Below the pieces are notes generated by a model. It saw only the letters and a program-made list of their open reading frames with translations, was not told where the DNA came from and made no database searches. A DNA stretch of 64,000 nucleotides from Bicyclus anynana (lineage: Eukaryota; Arthropoda; Insecta; Lepidoptera; Nymphalidae): positions 10,026,101 through 10,090,100 of the forward strand of contig NC_069107.1 in NCBI RefSeq assembly GCF_947172395.1, given 5' to 3'. Shown in pieces: positions 32,301-36,989 of the stretch. Every line of letters begins with the position of its first letter. Position 1 is the stretch's first letter. The position numbers and the translations under genes are program-made.

Positions 32301-33948
32301 TCTACATTATTTATGATCTGTAACTACTCTATTTTTTATTTTCAGACTCAATTTATCAGAATCACACACTTTAATGAATTTAATGATATTAGATTTAATT
32401 TTAAATATTATTAAATTATCATCTCCTATAATATGTTAACAGATTAGACTAAGCCCACTAGCTATGGTGAAAATGTTAAACTAACCTTGAATATCTGTTT
32501 GCTAATGATAACCCGTTAATCTTAGCTGTTTGACAAAGGCAAACGATAAAGATGCCTGTGCAATTATTTAGACTATCTAGGGAAATTGTAACTGTAAAAG
32601 TACAGATAAGCCTGTTTGCCGCCGCCATTTCACATTTTGTGCGTAAAGAACATTTGCCAATTTTTTTTTACATTTTACGTTGTTGTAAGACCTGAAATCC
32701 GCGAAGTATTGTTGCACTTCTTTGGTCTACGAGTAATTTTTAGTCTTGATGACGGCTTATGTTTACTAGGAGTGACGAATACAAAAATCGTAGCTTTTTA
32801 CAGCACTGATCGTAATTTAGTTTCTTTGAGGACAGACTTTCTGTTGAACTGGACTAGTCAACATCCATAGACTTAATCCGATTCAAGAAGATCAGTGTAA
32901 ATTGTAACGAGTACCAATTACCGGGAATGTGACTTGAAAGATGAAGGATTATAGGACTTTCATAAAAATCCTCAACCCCGTTTCACTCCAAATTATATTT
33001 ACATTGTACGACAAACAGTAGCCTAAGTTCTGCTCCAATGTCTAATTTATCTCATACCAAAATTTTTCAACATCCGTTCTGCGGTTTAGTCGGGAATATA
33101 TGATATTTAGATAGATTTATTTTCACATTCATAATATTAGTATAGATTTCCACAACTATACATATTGCCCTAAAGGTTATAGGTATTGTTTGCATTTGAC
33201 CTAAATAGTGGTATCTCGAAGGTGTTAAAACCTGACCTACTCGTTAGCGTATATTCAAGTTTTCAGTTCAGTGTCATAGGATACAACTACGAGTAGTTGC
33301 GTAATGTTATTAGTATGTCATTATAATATCTTTTAGCAGATGCCCGCGACTACGCGGGTGAAATTCAGGTTTTTCGCAAATCCCGCAGAAATCATGGATT
33401 TTTTCGGGATAATGTTTCTCCGAGGCCCCTTTTATCAAGTACCAAAACTCATCTAAATCGGTTTAGCGGTTTAGCAGTGATACAATAACGGCTCTTATTT
33501 CTGAAACTGATTCCAGGTTGGCTTGTTCGATATTCATCGTACATATACCTATACGAGTAGCTAAAAATCAAGTCGATCCAGTGATCCAGGACCTTGTGAT
33601 CCGAGGTCTTTAGGGTAACCACGGGACTAATGAGCAAAAAAATATTATATATAAATATTAAAATCAGTGCAACCACATATAATCTAGGAAATTCACGAGT
33701 TCGGTAGTTAGCAAATATTTTCCCCAAATTAACCTCAAGGTGAACGCGTGAATGTTTGTCTTGATACTGTTATCTAAAGCAGCTAATCTTCAGTTCATTT
33801 CGCTTCACAAGGATGTTACCTCGTCCTGAAACACCCGGTATTTAAATCCAAACCATTCGCTGCCCGCGAGCATTTTATCGAAAAGCCCGTCTGCGTTGAA
33901 GAAGCCGACAGTCAGGGAATGCGGTTTTAATCTACCGTTGTGAGCCAT
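11334..33948 (-). CDS. ClC-a: ClC-2/ClC-a-type voltage-gated chloride channel (complete, 23 exons)
   Basis: Homodimeric plasma-membrane chloride channel. Exons in transcript order: 33820-33948, 31746-31908, 31018-31140, 30030-30158, 29494-29627, 28975-29131, 26891-26979, 25809-25930, 24587-24688, 22640-22742, 21630-21758, 18982-19144, 18695-18786, 18422-18560, 16051-16154, 15539-15745, 14814-14904, 14356-14506, 13905-14028, 13055-13171, 12392-12487, 11760-11846, 11334-11489. All junctions are AG/GT, phases agree, and the total is 2907 nt (968 residues). Selectivity motifs: GSGIPE 182-187, GKEGP 224-228 (E226 is the expected gating glutamate) and GIFVP 475-479. CBS1 is about 600-655 and CBS2 about 880-925. 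The long linker has RPKSILKKTNSF (732-743). The basic N-terminal block (YGRYQRDL to RRKDD) is as expected for insect ClC-a. Family assignment rests on these motifs and on the ClC-2-like order and spacing; the symbol is by similarity to Drosophila. The start is the first ATG in a short exon; alternative first exons are possible. Confidence 0.95.
11760..11846 (-). CDS. ClC-a: ClC exon 22 (CBS2)
   Basis: Residues 889-917: VHSLFSTLGVSRAYVTAIGR then LIGVVSLKE. A hAT-like MITE ends about 22 bp upstream of its acceptor, so the branch point probably lies in the element. Confidence 0.96.
11870..12199. mobile_element. hAT-like MITE in ClC intron
   Basis: Ends CAGCGGTTCCCAAA and, reversed, CAGCGGTTCTCGAA match hAT-type terminal repeats. 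Flanking 8-mers TATTAGAT and TATTGGAC look like a decayed 8-bp target duplication. No transposase. The frame through 11911-12183 is chance. Confidence 0.75.
12392..12487 (-). CDS. ClC-a: ClC exon 21 (CBS2 start)
   Basis: Residues 857-888: acidic HHDDSEYEDE then HIDPAPFQLVERTSLLK, the well-conserved ClC-2 entry into CBS domain 2. Confidence 0.96.
12555..12856 (-). repeat. Dispersed repeat (pair with 62395-62625)
   Basis: The stretch containing CAGTAGTCGATTTGACGTTTG and GGAGATGGTCCAAAATTGTA is found in reverse complement near 62395-62625. It is a non-coding interspersed element in a ClC intron. Confidence 0.75.
13055..13171 (-). CDS. ClC-a: ClC exon 20 (linker to CBS2)
   Basis: Residues 818-856: PRERVCDMSPEDQKAWEQLE then IDFDRMLQIARKREL. 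Phase 0 to 0; donor GTGAGT. Confidence 0.93.
13255..13720 (+). mobile_element. RTE-like LINE 3' end with 5' inversion
   Basis: The right part (from about 13565) encodes, on plus, TRWTDDIERIAGIRWMQVAQ and RDVWKSLQKAYVLQW. The left part (about 13300-13550) encodes the adjoining upstream part on minus: RDRIRNEEIRRRTKVIDIAQ, VGHIVRR and GPKVLEWRPRT. This inverted-5'/direct-3' order is the signature of twin priming during LINE insertion. Fragments of the same LINE recur at 19405, 20165, 25975, 34260, 41390, 50340, 56970 and 60078. Confidence 0.8.
13905..14028 (-). CDS. ClC-a: ClC exon 19 (linker)
   Basis: Residues 776-817: IRAAFEAIFKRSTLLPDVES then GLPRSPSINKKVQL. Donor GTGAGT. Confidence 0.92.
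14305..14335 (-). pseudogene. Copied fragment of ClC exon 18
   Basis: About 31 bp nearly identical (two or three mismatches) to 14446-14476 within exon 18, in the same orientation, in the adjacent intron. It covers the codons for the KKTNSFTLT region. Confidence 0.65.
14356..14506 (-). CDS. ClC-a: ClC exon 18 (linker with SILKKTNSF)
   Basis: Residues 726-776. Contains LFRPKSILKKTNSFTLTRG, a conserved basic Ser/Thr motif that could be phosphorylated. A short copy of this exon region sits in the next intron at 14305-14335. Confidence 0.93.
14755..14803. repeat. GAT/GAC microsatellite next to ClC exon 17
   Basis: Imperfect trinucleotide/hexanucleotide run (GATGAC units) ending about 10 bp from the donor of exon 17. 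Confidence 0.8.
14814..14904 (-). CDS. ClC-a: ClC exon 17 (linker)
   Basis: Residues 696-726: VTPAPDMLQVPGGMTRGGS, Gly-rich linker; the TPAPD start resembles the insect ClC-a linker. Phase 0 to 1. Confidence 0.9.
15115..15380 (+). mobile_element. Foldback MITE (GCTATCATCCGCGAAAAG ends)
   Basis: TGCTATCATCCGCGAAAAGT at the left is reversed at about 15290-15310. Copies at 36815-36975 and 46285-46560 share the GATGCTCCGGTTTCGGGGTG core. The frames through it belong to the element. Confidence 0.75.
15539..15745 (-). CDS. ClC-a: ClC exon 16 (CBS1 end, charged linker)
   Basis: Residues 627-695: TIKSFPLVDSPSSMVLLGSI completes CBS1, then an Arg/Glu-rich stretch (REAEAARRRDEEKRKTRR) ends SRFE. Donor GAG|GTGAGG. 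The frame stays open 44 codons past this donor to 15404, so intron retention would give an alternative C-terminus. Confidence 0.95.
16051..16154 (-). CDS. ClC-a: ClC exon 15 (CBS1 start)
   Basis: Residues 592-626: MYDICVEDFMVRDVKYIWNR then QQLKDILKENK, the first half of CBS domain 1. Donor GTATGG. Confidence 0.95.
16215..16375 (+). mobile_element. LINE 3'-end fragment
   Basis: Resembles the 3' region of lepidopteran non-LTR elements: a GAGTTTCTTGCCGGTATCTT block, CTTCCGAACCGGTGGTAGA, then a tail with CTTGAAATAAATAA. Recognised from general familiarity; no reverse transcriptase is visible here. Confidence 0.5.
16432..16628 (-). mobile_element. SINE (family B) in ClC intron
   Basis: Reverse copy with AAGTTAGCCCTTGACTGCAATC, the CGCTAAATCGCTTGGCGGTACG core and TGGTAACTAGCCACG. 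It abuts the dispersed repeat at 16625-16750. Confidence 0.8.
16625..16750 (-). repeat. Dispersed repeat copy (pair with 6250-6370)
   Basis: Reverse complement of the repeat at 6250-6370, including the TGTGACGTCACAA palindrome and the GTTTTTGACGTTTGG stretch. Confidence 0.75.
16984..17052 (-). mobile_element. SINE family A head fragment
   Basis: Reverse copy of the tRNA-like head (GGATTCGAACCCACACCCTC box B region, CCACTGGGCTATC box A region). It resembles the full SINE at 34751 and is not a functional tRNA. Confidence 0.7.
17205..17286 (+). tRNA. tRNA-Ser (anticodon GCT)
   Basis: 82-nt intact class II tRNA. The acceptor stem GACGAGG / CCTCGTC pairs perfectly, with discriminator G. Box A is GTGGCCGAGTGG and box B is GGGTTCGAATCCC. 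The anticodon stem TTGGA/TCCAA encloses the loop CTGCTAA, giving anticodon GCT at 17238-17240. The extra arm is long, as required for serine. T runs suitable for Pol III termination follow at about 17291 and 17299. It lies in the ClC intron between exons 14 and 15, on the opposite strand. Confidence 0.96.
18422..18560 (-). CDS. ClC-a: ClC exon 14
   Basis: Residues 546-592: VTHLLPIMAAVLAANATAAL then DSIILIKKLPYLPDLL, the end of the membrane domain and the start of the cytoplasmic tail. Donor GTGAGT. Confidence 0.96.
18665..18690. repeat. (GT)n microsatellite
   Basis: Short GT dinucleotide run immediately downstream of the ClC exon 13 donor in transcript terms (CA repeat in the pre-mRNA). CA-rich intronic runs can bind splicing regulators; any effect here is inference. 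Confidence 0.85.
18695..18786 (-). CDS. ClC-a: ClC exon 13
   Basis: Residues 515-545: YATVGAAAFTGAVTHTVSTI then VICIEMTGQ, the conserved helix O/P region. A GT dinucleotide microsatellite abuts the donor at 18665-18690. Confidence 0.96.
18982..19144 (-). CDS. ClC-a: ClC exon 12 (GIFVP motif)
   Basis: Residues 461-515: FFLSMVACTLPVPAGIFVP then AFKMGASLGRFTGE. Third selectivity loop. A partial copy of the exon start with its acceptor lies in the preceding intron at 19535-19578. Confidence 0.97.
19165..19534 (-). mobile_element. RTE-like LINE 3' end, duplicated unit 1 (MITE-interrupted)
   Basis: On minus it encodes the GCATCCAGCG/TCCACCTGGTGGGGGT portion of the LINE found at 13255 and elsewhere. 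It is split by the MITE at 19193-19403 and joined abruptly at about 19534 to a copy of the ClC exon 12 start. Confidence 0.75.
19193..19403. mobile_element. hAT-like MITE with 8-bp target duplication
   Basis: Terminal repeats CTCAGACCAATTAT at both ends. Exact 8-bp duplication ACTCCAGG at 19185-19192 and 19404-19411. It interrupts an RTE-like fragment, and the uninterrupted sister sequence at about 19605-19625 gives the empty site. A 300-bp copy is at 49336-49635. Confidence 0.9.
19535..19578 (-). pseudogene. Copy of ClC exon 12 5' end with acceptor
   Basis: Near-identical to 19119-19161: the reversed sequence gives CGGCAG then TTC TTC CTG AGC ATG GTG. The acceptor is retained, but the copy breaks off after about nine codons into LINE sequence with no clear donor, so it is not a functional exon. 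Confidence 0.85.
19580..19872 (-). mobile_element. RTE-like LINE 3' end, duplicated unit 2
   Basis: Longer copy of the same LINE end without the MITE. On minus it carries the WGPKMLEWRP-type and PPTRWTDDIK-type stretches typical of this family. It starts with the GAT-rich tail. Confidence 0.75.
19956..19996. repeat. Perfect 19-bp hairpin, 3-nt loop
   Basis: AAATTCTTCGAATATCTTT (19956-19974) pairs exactly with 19978-19996 across CTC. Confidence 0.92.
20036..20095 (-). mobile_element. tRNA-like SINE head or tRNA pseudogene
   Basis: On minus: box A-like GTGGTGTAATGG and box B-like GGGATCGAATCCC at tRNA-like spacing. The stems do not close into a cloverleaf, so I read it as SINE-derived. Confidence 0.5.
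20165..20371 (+). mobile_element. RTE-like LINE 3' end with (ATG)n tail
   Basis: Plus-strand copy of the PPTRWTDDIKRVAGIRWMQV segment, ending in about 24 perfect ATG repeats at 20299-20371. The Asp-only and Ile-only frames here are translation of that microsatellite. Confidence 0.85.
20424..20860. mobile_element. Foldback MITE, one arm (pair with 50920-51451)
   Basis: Starts AGGGATGGTGACAGTTTT and follows the left half of the palindromic element at 50920 through GGATCCCTGAAAAACGCCC. The right end is degraded. Confidence 0.75.
20861..21629. other. ClC intron sequence, unclassified
   Basis: AT-rich intron. The moderately GC-rich block around 20930-21190 (with CTCGCCCTATTTCAAAGAG) looks like a degraded repeat I cannot place. 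No coding signal. Confidence 0.4.
21630..21758 (-). CDS. ClC-a: ClC exon 11
   Basis: Residues 418-460: VLSLFANFTWSDSL, an extracellular loop with an N-F-T sequon, then FGCLIIYFFSI. Phase 0 to 0, donor GTGAGT. Confidence 0.94.
21840..22380 (+). mobile_element. Non-LTR retrotransposon RT C-terminal fragment (open 169-codon frame)
   Basis: The frame at 21867-22376 encodes LRMRVARCYVFSVLLYGVEA, RRILRISWRDRVRN and RRTLEYLGHIMRN, then RRPGRRRTSWLKNLRQCF, the order seen at the C-terminus of RTE/Jockey-type reverse transcriptases. It lacks the catalytic RT core. It lies antisense in a ClC intron. It is an uninterrupted but 5'-truncated copy, so probably a fairly recent insertion. Confidence 0.85.
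22640..22742 (-). CDS. ClC-a: ClC exon 10
   Basis: Residues 383-417: RFIYPGFMTLAVMSILFPPG then IGKYMAADLGNQEQ. Donor GTGAGA. Confidence 0.94.
23435..23990. mobile_element. hAT-like MITE interrupted by a second element
   Basis: Left part (to about 23512) and right part (from about 23955, with GAGGCAGGTCC) are the reverse of the MITE seen at 19193 and 49336. Between them lies the CTGTTAC element. Confidence 0.75.
23521..23942. mobile_element. MITE with CTGTTACACATGCTC terminal repeats
   Basis: 422 bp bounded by CTGTTACACATGCTC and its exact reverse complement. Very rich in AGCATGCT-like palindromes. A second copy is at 52279-52737. AAAGCTA precedes both copies, so the true ends may be a few bases further out. 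Confidence 0.88.
24430..24562 (-). mobile_element. SINE fragment (family B), next to ClC exon 9
   Basis: Degraded reverse copy (GATGCAGTCTAAGATGGAAGC, GGCATCGTACCGGAATGC) ending about 25 bp before the exon boundary at 24587. Confidence 0.7.
24587..24688 (-). CDS. ClC-a: ClC exon 9
   Basis: Residues 349-383: CGLMAALWVYLHRQYVLFMR followed by NTKVLSNFLQK. Phase 2 to 2, donor GTGAGT. Confidence 0.95.
24745..24920 (-). mobile_element. LINE 3'-end fragment
   Basis: GATAGATAGATATACTTTAT followed by a block with GGCGGTCTTATCGCTAAG and TTCTTCCAGGCAACC, a 3' region I recognise as common in lepidopteran LINEs. A related fragment around 25190-25330 begins CCGGCCAAGTGCATGTCG. Confidence 0.5.
25706..25804. 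repeat. ~100-bp homopurine/homopyrimidine tract at ClC exon 8 donor
   Basis: Almost pure A/G on plus (GGGAGGAAGAGGAGA-type units) with three similar sub-blocks. In the transcript it is a C/U-rich run starting just after the exon 8 donor. Confidence 0.9.
25809..25930 (-). CDS. ClC-a: ClC exon 8
   Basis: Residues 309-349. Starts MFRLLSVWSG and ends FAVFVLLG, with DFPFDPQE between. Donor GG|GTAAGT. A ~100-nt pyrimidine tract (on the transcript strand) begins right after the donor. Confidence 0.95.
25975..26090 (+). mobile_element. RTE-like LINE 3' fragment
   Basis: Plus-strand GCAGGTGGCTCAGTATCGTG, then CCTACAAAAGGCCTATGTC and an ATGATG tail, as at 13600-13700 and 60078-60165. Confidence 0.8.
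26215..26300 (-). repeat. Dispersed GC-rich repeat (copies at 37865 and 45575)
   Basis: Contains GGGCGACGGGGGGGACGG and GGAGTGTTACGAACAAATTTG; the reverse complement is recognisable near 37865-38000 and 45575-45650. Class unknown. Confidence 0.6.
26668..26882 (-). mobile_element. SINE (family B) next to ClC exon 7
   Basis: Reverse copy with TCCCTGACTACAATCTCATC at one end and AAGACCTGGACCGATTAAGA at the other. It ends only a few bases before the exon 7 donor region at 26890. Confidence 0.8.
26891..26979 (-). CDS. ClC-a: ClC exon 7
   Basis: Residues 279-308: VLFSIEVTTTYFAVRNYWRG then FFAACCSAI, a highly conserved ClC helix region. Donor GTGAGT; acceptor CTGCAG. Confidence 0.96.
27550..27611. 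repeat. Near-perfect 24-bp hairpin with TTAGG-containing loop
   Basis: Arms 27550-27573 and 27588-27611 differ at about two positions. The 14-nt loop (ATAGGTTAGGTTAG) holds two TTAGG units, the insect telomere motif. Confidence 0.8.
27636..27827 (+). mobile_element. Non-autonomous Helitron-like element
   Basis: Starts TCTATACTAATATTATAAA and ends CTAG, inserted precisely between A (27635) and T (27828). It has a CGCGGGTGAAACCGCGCGG stem near the 3' end. All are Helitron hallmarks. Related copies are at 40948, 58465, 59615, 60510 and 61386. Confidence 0.85.
28713..28800 (-). pseudogene. Relic copy of ClC exon 6 3' end
   Basis: About 80% identical to 28969-29050 in the same orientation. It keeps codons for ACAEGIPSCFAASIG against ACAVGVASCFAAPVG in the real exon. 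The donor GGAG|GTAAAT has become GGAGATACAT, and a 1-bp offset breaks the frame upstream. It is a decayed local duplication. Confidence 0.8.
28975..29131 (-). CDS. ClC-a: ClC exon 6
   Basis: Residues 227-279. Starts GPSVHIASMVASLL and ends SCFAAPVGG. Donor G|GTAAAT. A decayed partial copy of its 3' end lies in the next intron at 28713-28800. Confidence 0.97.
29285..29323. repeat. Perfect 17-bp hairpin, 5-nt loop
   Basis: GTATATTAACTAAATTT (29285-29301) pairs exactly with 29307-29323 across ACAAC, in a ClC intron. Confidence 0.9.
29494..29627 (-). CDS. ClC-a: ClC exon 5 (GSGIPE and GKE motifs)
   Basis: Residues 182-226. Starts SGIPEMKTILRG and ends SGLPLGKE. It carries two of the three anion-selectivity loops and the expected gating glutamate. 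The donor is GTGAGA. Confidence 0.97.
29717..29975. repeat. Local tandem duplication in ClC intron 4
   Basis: Two ~90-bp blocks (about 29717-29810 and 29884-29975) share AAGGGTGACTTTCAGGGCCG (one mismatch in the second), the CTACTATTT stretch and a GTTAACAAGA stretch. They fill most of the short intron between exons 5 and 4. Confidence 0.75.
30030..30158 (-). CDS. ClC-a: ClC exon 4
   Basis: Residues 139-182, phase 1 to 1. Contains YVAWVSLPVCLILFAAG and ends AAQSIG, giving the first glycine of the GSGIPE chloride-binding loop. Donor GTAAGT. Confidence 0.95.
31018..31140 (-). CDS. ClC-a: ClC exon 3 (start of first membrane helix)
   Basis: Residues 98-139, entered and left in phase 1. It runs WRHTFARLGEDWVFLALLG then MAILNFAMDKG, the helix A/B entry of ClC channels. 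Donor GTAACA. Confidence 0.95.
31746..31908 (-). CDS. ClC-a: ClC exon 2 (basic N-terminal region)
   Basis: Residues 44-98. Acceptor TTTCTAG before ATGTATGG, donor G|GTAAAT. It encodes an Arg/Lys-rich cytoplasmic stretch (MYGRYQRDLSE, then RRLRRLRKRRRKDDK), typical of insect ClC-a N-termini. Its own leading ATG could serve as a start in another isoform. Confidence 0.92.
32000..33819. other. ClC intron 1 sequence with Helitron-like debris
   Basis: AT-rich. A reverse Helitron-like copy spans about 32935-33147, with AATATTAGTATAGAT at its right end. A CCCGCGACTACGCGGGTGAA stem near 33345 marks another fragment. The frames at 32616-32870 and 33449-33727 show no protein-like features. Confidence 0.5.
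33820..33948 (-). CDS. ClC-a: ClC exon 1 (start codon)
   Basis: Residues 1-43, ATG at 33946-33948, donor GAG|GTAAC, phase 0. N-terminal cytoplasmic segment starting MAHNGRLKPHS and ending YRVFQDE. The next exon follows after a ~1.9-kb intron. Confidence 0.85.
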
Positions 33949-33990
33949 TTAAAAAATCTTTATATATTTCTCTATCGCGCGGAGCATGAT

Positions 33991-34025
33991 ACTGTGCTCG
34001 CCTATTGCCCTTAGTTTACTTTATA
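33991..34025 (-). promoter_or_regulatory. Candidate core promoter of the ClC gene
   Basis: On the minus strand TATAAAG (34019-34025) lies about 32 nt upstream of a CACAGT initiator-like site (33991-33996). That would give a ~45-nt 5' UTR before the ATG at 33946-33948. The spacing is right for a TATA/Inr promoter, but AT-rich DNA makes chance TATA boxes common. Confidence 0.35.
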
Positions 34026-34259
34026 TTTTTTTACATGTCACGTAACGGATACGATGGGCGACCGGTCGTCCATTTAGGAGTCAAGTGGTTAAAGCCTTAT
34101 TCCTTCGTTTAAACAACAAAGCAGGCTGCTCGTTCATATCCATGGCAACTTCGTTGTTAGTGACGTTTTTTTTGGCATCCCATAGAAATAAAGTTAATAT
34201 TTTAATAACACTTGACAGAGGCGAATATTACATCGACGAGTATAAAATAGCGGAATCAC

Positions 34260-34365
34260 ACCCCAGGACCGTTGTGGCGGACACTATAAAAGGCCTATGT
34301 CAAACTGTAGACGTCCATCGGCTATCGGCTGATATGATGATGATGATGAAGATGATGATTTTAAC
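34260..34365 (+). mobile_element. RTE-like LINE 3' fragment upstream of the ClC gene
   Basis: ACTATAAAAGGCCTATGTC, GACGTCCATCGGCT and an ATGATG tail identify a 3' end of the LINE family at 13255. Confidence 0.75.
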
Positions 34366-34750
34366 TGTTTCTAAAAATGTCTTAGAAGAAGGAAACATGA
34401 ACAATATTATGTTAGGTCCTACAAGCACATTTAGGAATCAAAATCTAGACTTCCCAGTCACGTTTAAGGACATATTCAATGGATGTATTGAATATGTTAA
34501 TAATTTCACCTTTACCAAACATAAACAATAGCCTATCATATATGGATTATGAATAAAACATTATCATAATAGGACAATGCGAAATTGGTGAACAAATTGC
34601 ATTGCGAATAGAGGAAAACCGTCCCGTAGCTACGAATTCAGCTAACGTGCATCCAGACAGAAGGACAGACGTACTATTTATGTATTTATGAGAGGTTGTG
34701 TTTGGCTATGAATTTTAATATCTGAATAATTAAATCTCCACTATAAGTGC

Positions 34751-35068
34751 GAGCCGCGATAGCCCAGTGGATATGACCTCTGCCTTCGATTCGCAGGGCG
34801 TACGTTCGAATCCAGGAGTATGCACCTCCAACTTTTCAGTTGTGTGCATTTTAAGAAATTAAATACCACATGTCTCAAACGGTGAAGGATAAACATCGTG
34901 AGGAAACCTGCATACCAGAGAATTTTCTCAATTCTTTGCGTGTGTGAAGTCTGCCAAGCCGCGTTGGGCCAGCGCCAGCATGGTGGACTATTGGCCTAAC
35001 TCCTCTCATTGTGAGAGGAGACTCGAGCTCAGCAGTGAACTGAATATGGGTTGATAATGATGATGATA
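34751..35068 (+). mobile_element. Full-length SINE (family A, tRNA-derived)
   Basis: tRNA-like head with AGCCCAGTGGATATGACC (box A region) and GTTCGAATCCAGG (box B), a conserved body (TCAAACGGTGAAGGA, CATCGTGAGGAAACCTGCAT, GAGACTCGAGCTCAGCAGTG) and a GAT-rich tail. It is the best preserved of about eight copies in the window. Confidence 0.9.
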
Positions 35069-35073
35069 CGTAC

Positions 35074-35272
35074 GAGCCGCGATAGCCCAGTGGATATGAC
35101 CTCTGGCTTCGATTCGGAGAGCGTACGTTCGAATTCAGTTAGGGGTATGCACCTCGCACTTTTCAGTTATGTGCATTGAATGAAATTAAATATCACGTGT
35201 CTCAAACGGTGAAGGAAAAACATCGTGAGGAAACCTGCATACCAGAGAATTTTTAAAATTTTCTACGTGTTT
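35074..35272 (+). mobile_element. SINE (family A), 3' truncated, in tandem with the previous copy
   Basis: Begins GAGCCGCGATAGCCCAGTGG directly after the tail of the copy at 34751 and is cut in mid body by the SINE at 35278. Confidence 0.85.
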
Positions 35273-35277
35273 TTTTT

Positions 35278-35580
35278 GACGACATCCGTGGCGCAGTGGT
35301 ATGCGCGGTGGATTTACAAGACGGAGGTCCTGGGTTCGATCCCCAGCTGGGGCGAATGAGATTTTCTTTATTGGTCCAGGTCTGGCTGGTGGGAGGTTTT
35401 GGCCGCTGTTAGTTACCACCCTACCGGCAAATACGTACCCGCCAAGCGATTTAGCGTTCCGGTACGATGTCGTGTAGAAACCGAAAAGGGGTGTCGATTT
35501 TCATCCTCCTAACAAGTTAGCCCGCTTCCATCTTAGACTGCATCATCAGGTGAGATTGTAGTCAAGGGCTAACTTGAAAA
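35278..35580 (+). mobile_element. SINE (family B), near full length
   Basis: The tRNA-like head (CCGTGGCGCAGTGG box A region; GGTTCGATCCCCAG box B) is followed by GGTCCAGGTCTGGCTGGTGG, the GCCAAGCGATTTAGCG core and GTAGTCAAGGGCTAACTTG. Reference copy for the family. Confidence 0.9.
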
Positions 35581-36240
35581 AATTAAAAAAAAGGAAAACG
35601 TGTGTAAAGTCTGCCAATTAGCCTAGCATGGTGGATTATTTAATTTAGCCTAACCCCTCTGATTCAGACGCTAACTTTTCTAGATCTAAGTGATAATTAT
35701 AATATTGATCTGATATATTACGAACATACACACAAATCGTGTGTTATTCCGTGTTGCTGTGACGTCATCAAGGAACATAATTTGCAGAAAACAAACAAAT
35801 CGTGAACATTCAATTATAACACAGACAGTGTTAACATAAAAAAACGTCAACGACCTAGAGATATTTCACAACGCTTGATTTACAATGGAGTCCAAAGTTC
35901 GATTCCCAAGTAAGTCAAAATAAGATTTTTTTCAAGAACAACATAGGCACAATTAGGAATGCCTGGGTTCAATTTCGATTTTCTGGAGACGATTTTAAAG
36001 GCACAGTTGAATTCGATTCGCAGAATCGAATCCTAAGGACAATATGACATATTATATTTTTTAAAATTTTAAAATATTATATATGCATTATATTTGCGAC
36101 AGGAATACGTTACAGTCATGATAGCACAGAGGCTACTTTGTTAATAAATAAATAAAAAAAGTTAGTATCTTTTTACAATTTTGTCCTTATAATCCTTATA
36201 ATAAATGAACATAAAAGAAATAATTTTACTATCTATATCG

Positions 36241-36269
36241 TAGACTAGATAGGCCTCCTATCTAGTCTA
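36241..36269. repeat. Perfect 13-bp hairpin, 3-nt loop
   Basis: TAGACTAGATAGG and its exact reverse complement, separated by CCT. Confidence 0.85.
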
Positions 36270-36424
36270 TATATCTCTACTAATGCATAATTTATAATAC
36301 TAATATATAATATACTTAATATTATAAAGAGGTAAAGTTTGTGGTATTGTAGGGATAATCTCTGGATAGTACTGAACCAATTTTGAAAATTCTTTTACCA
36401 ATAGAAAGCCACGTTCTTTGCTAT

Positions 36425-36560
36425 TTGTGAGTGGTAAGTGATGATGCAGTCTAAGATGAAAGCGGGCTAACTTGTTAGGAGGAGGATGAAAGTCCACACC
36501 CTTTTTCGGTTTCTACACGACATCGTACCGGTACGCTAAATAGCTTGGCGGTACGTCTAC
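36425..36560 (-). mobile_element. SINE fragment (family B)
   Basis: Reverse copy with GATGATGCAGTCTAAGATG and CATCGTACCGGTACGCTAAA. Confidence 0.75.
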
Positions 36561-36814
36561 TTTGCATGTGGGCATAAACATTGTAGAGCCCATTAAATAA
36601 GACCATATCTAAAAACTATACCGCGGTAAACAATAAAACGGTAAGTCAGGAATTACCTTATTAAATGAACAAATAGAGTTATCGAAGTCACCACTAATAA
36701 AAATGTTTGAATGCGATGCGAGATAAATCGCTTATATTATGAGTATCTTGGCAACGCCCACCTCTTGCCCCACCTACTTTTTGGTCTATAAAAGACGAAG
36801 CAAAGGACGAAAAC

Positions 36815-36975
36815 GACACTTTGCAATTGCACGTTGTAGAGTCAACATCTCCTGAGGATGCTCCGGTTTCGGGGTGAAACGTACGTAGAGAGTATTTTGT
36901 CGGACCTGGGTGACGTTGTCGCATGGGTTCGCCGAATTTTCGCGGATGATAGCAAAATAAATAAATCATTATATA
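36815..36975 (+). mobile_element. Foldback MITE copy (as 15115)
   Basis: Shares GCACGTTGTAGAGTCAACAT, the GATGCTCCGGTTTCGGGGTG core and GCGGATGATAGCAAAATAAA with the copies at 15115 and 46285. Confidence 0.8.
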
Positions 36976-36989
36976 ATAAAACGGTAACA

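Noticed and set aside
35281..35350. tRNA-like sequence with boxes A and B
   Set aside because: Head of a SINE; the same head plus body is repeated elsewhere and the cloverleaf does not close.
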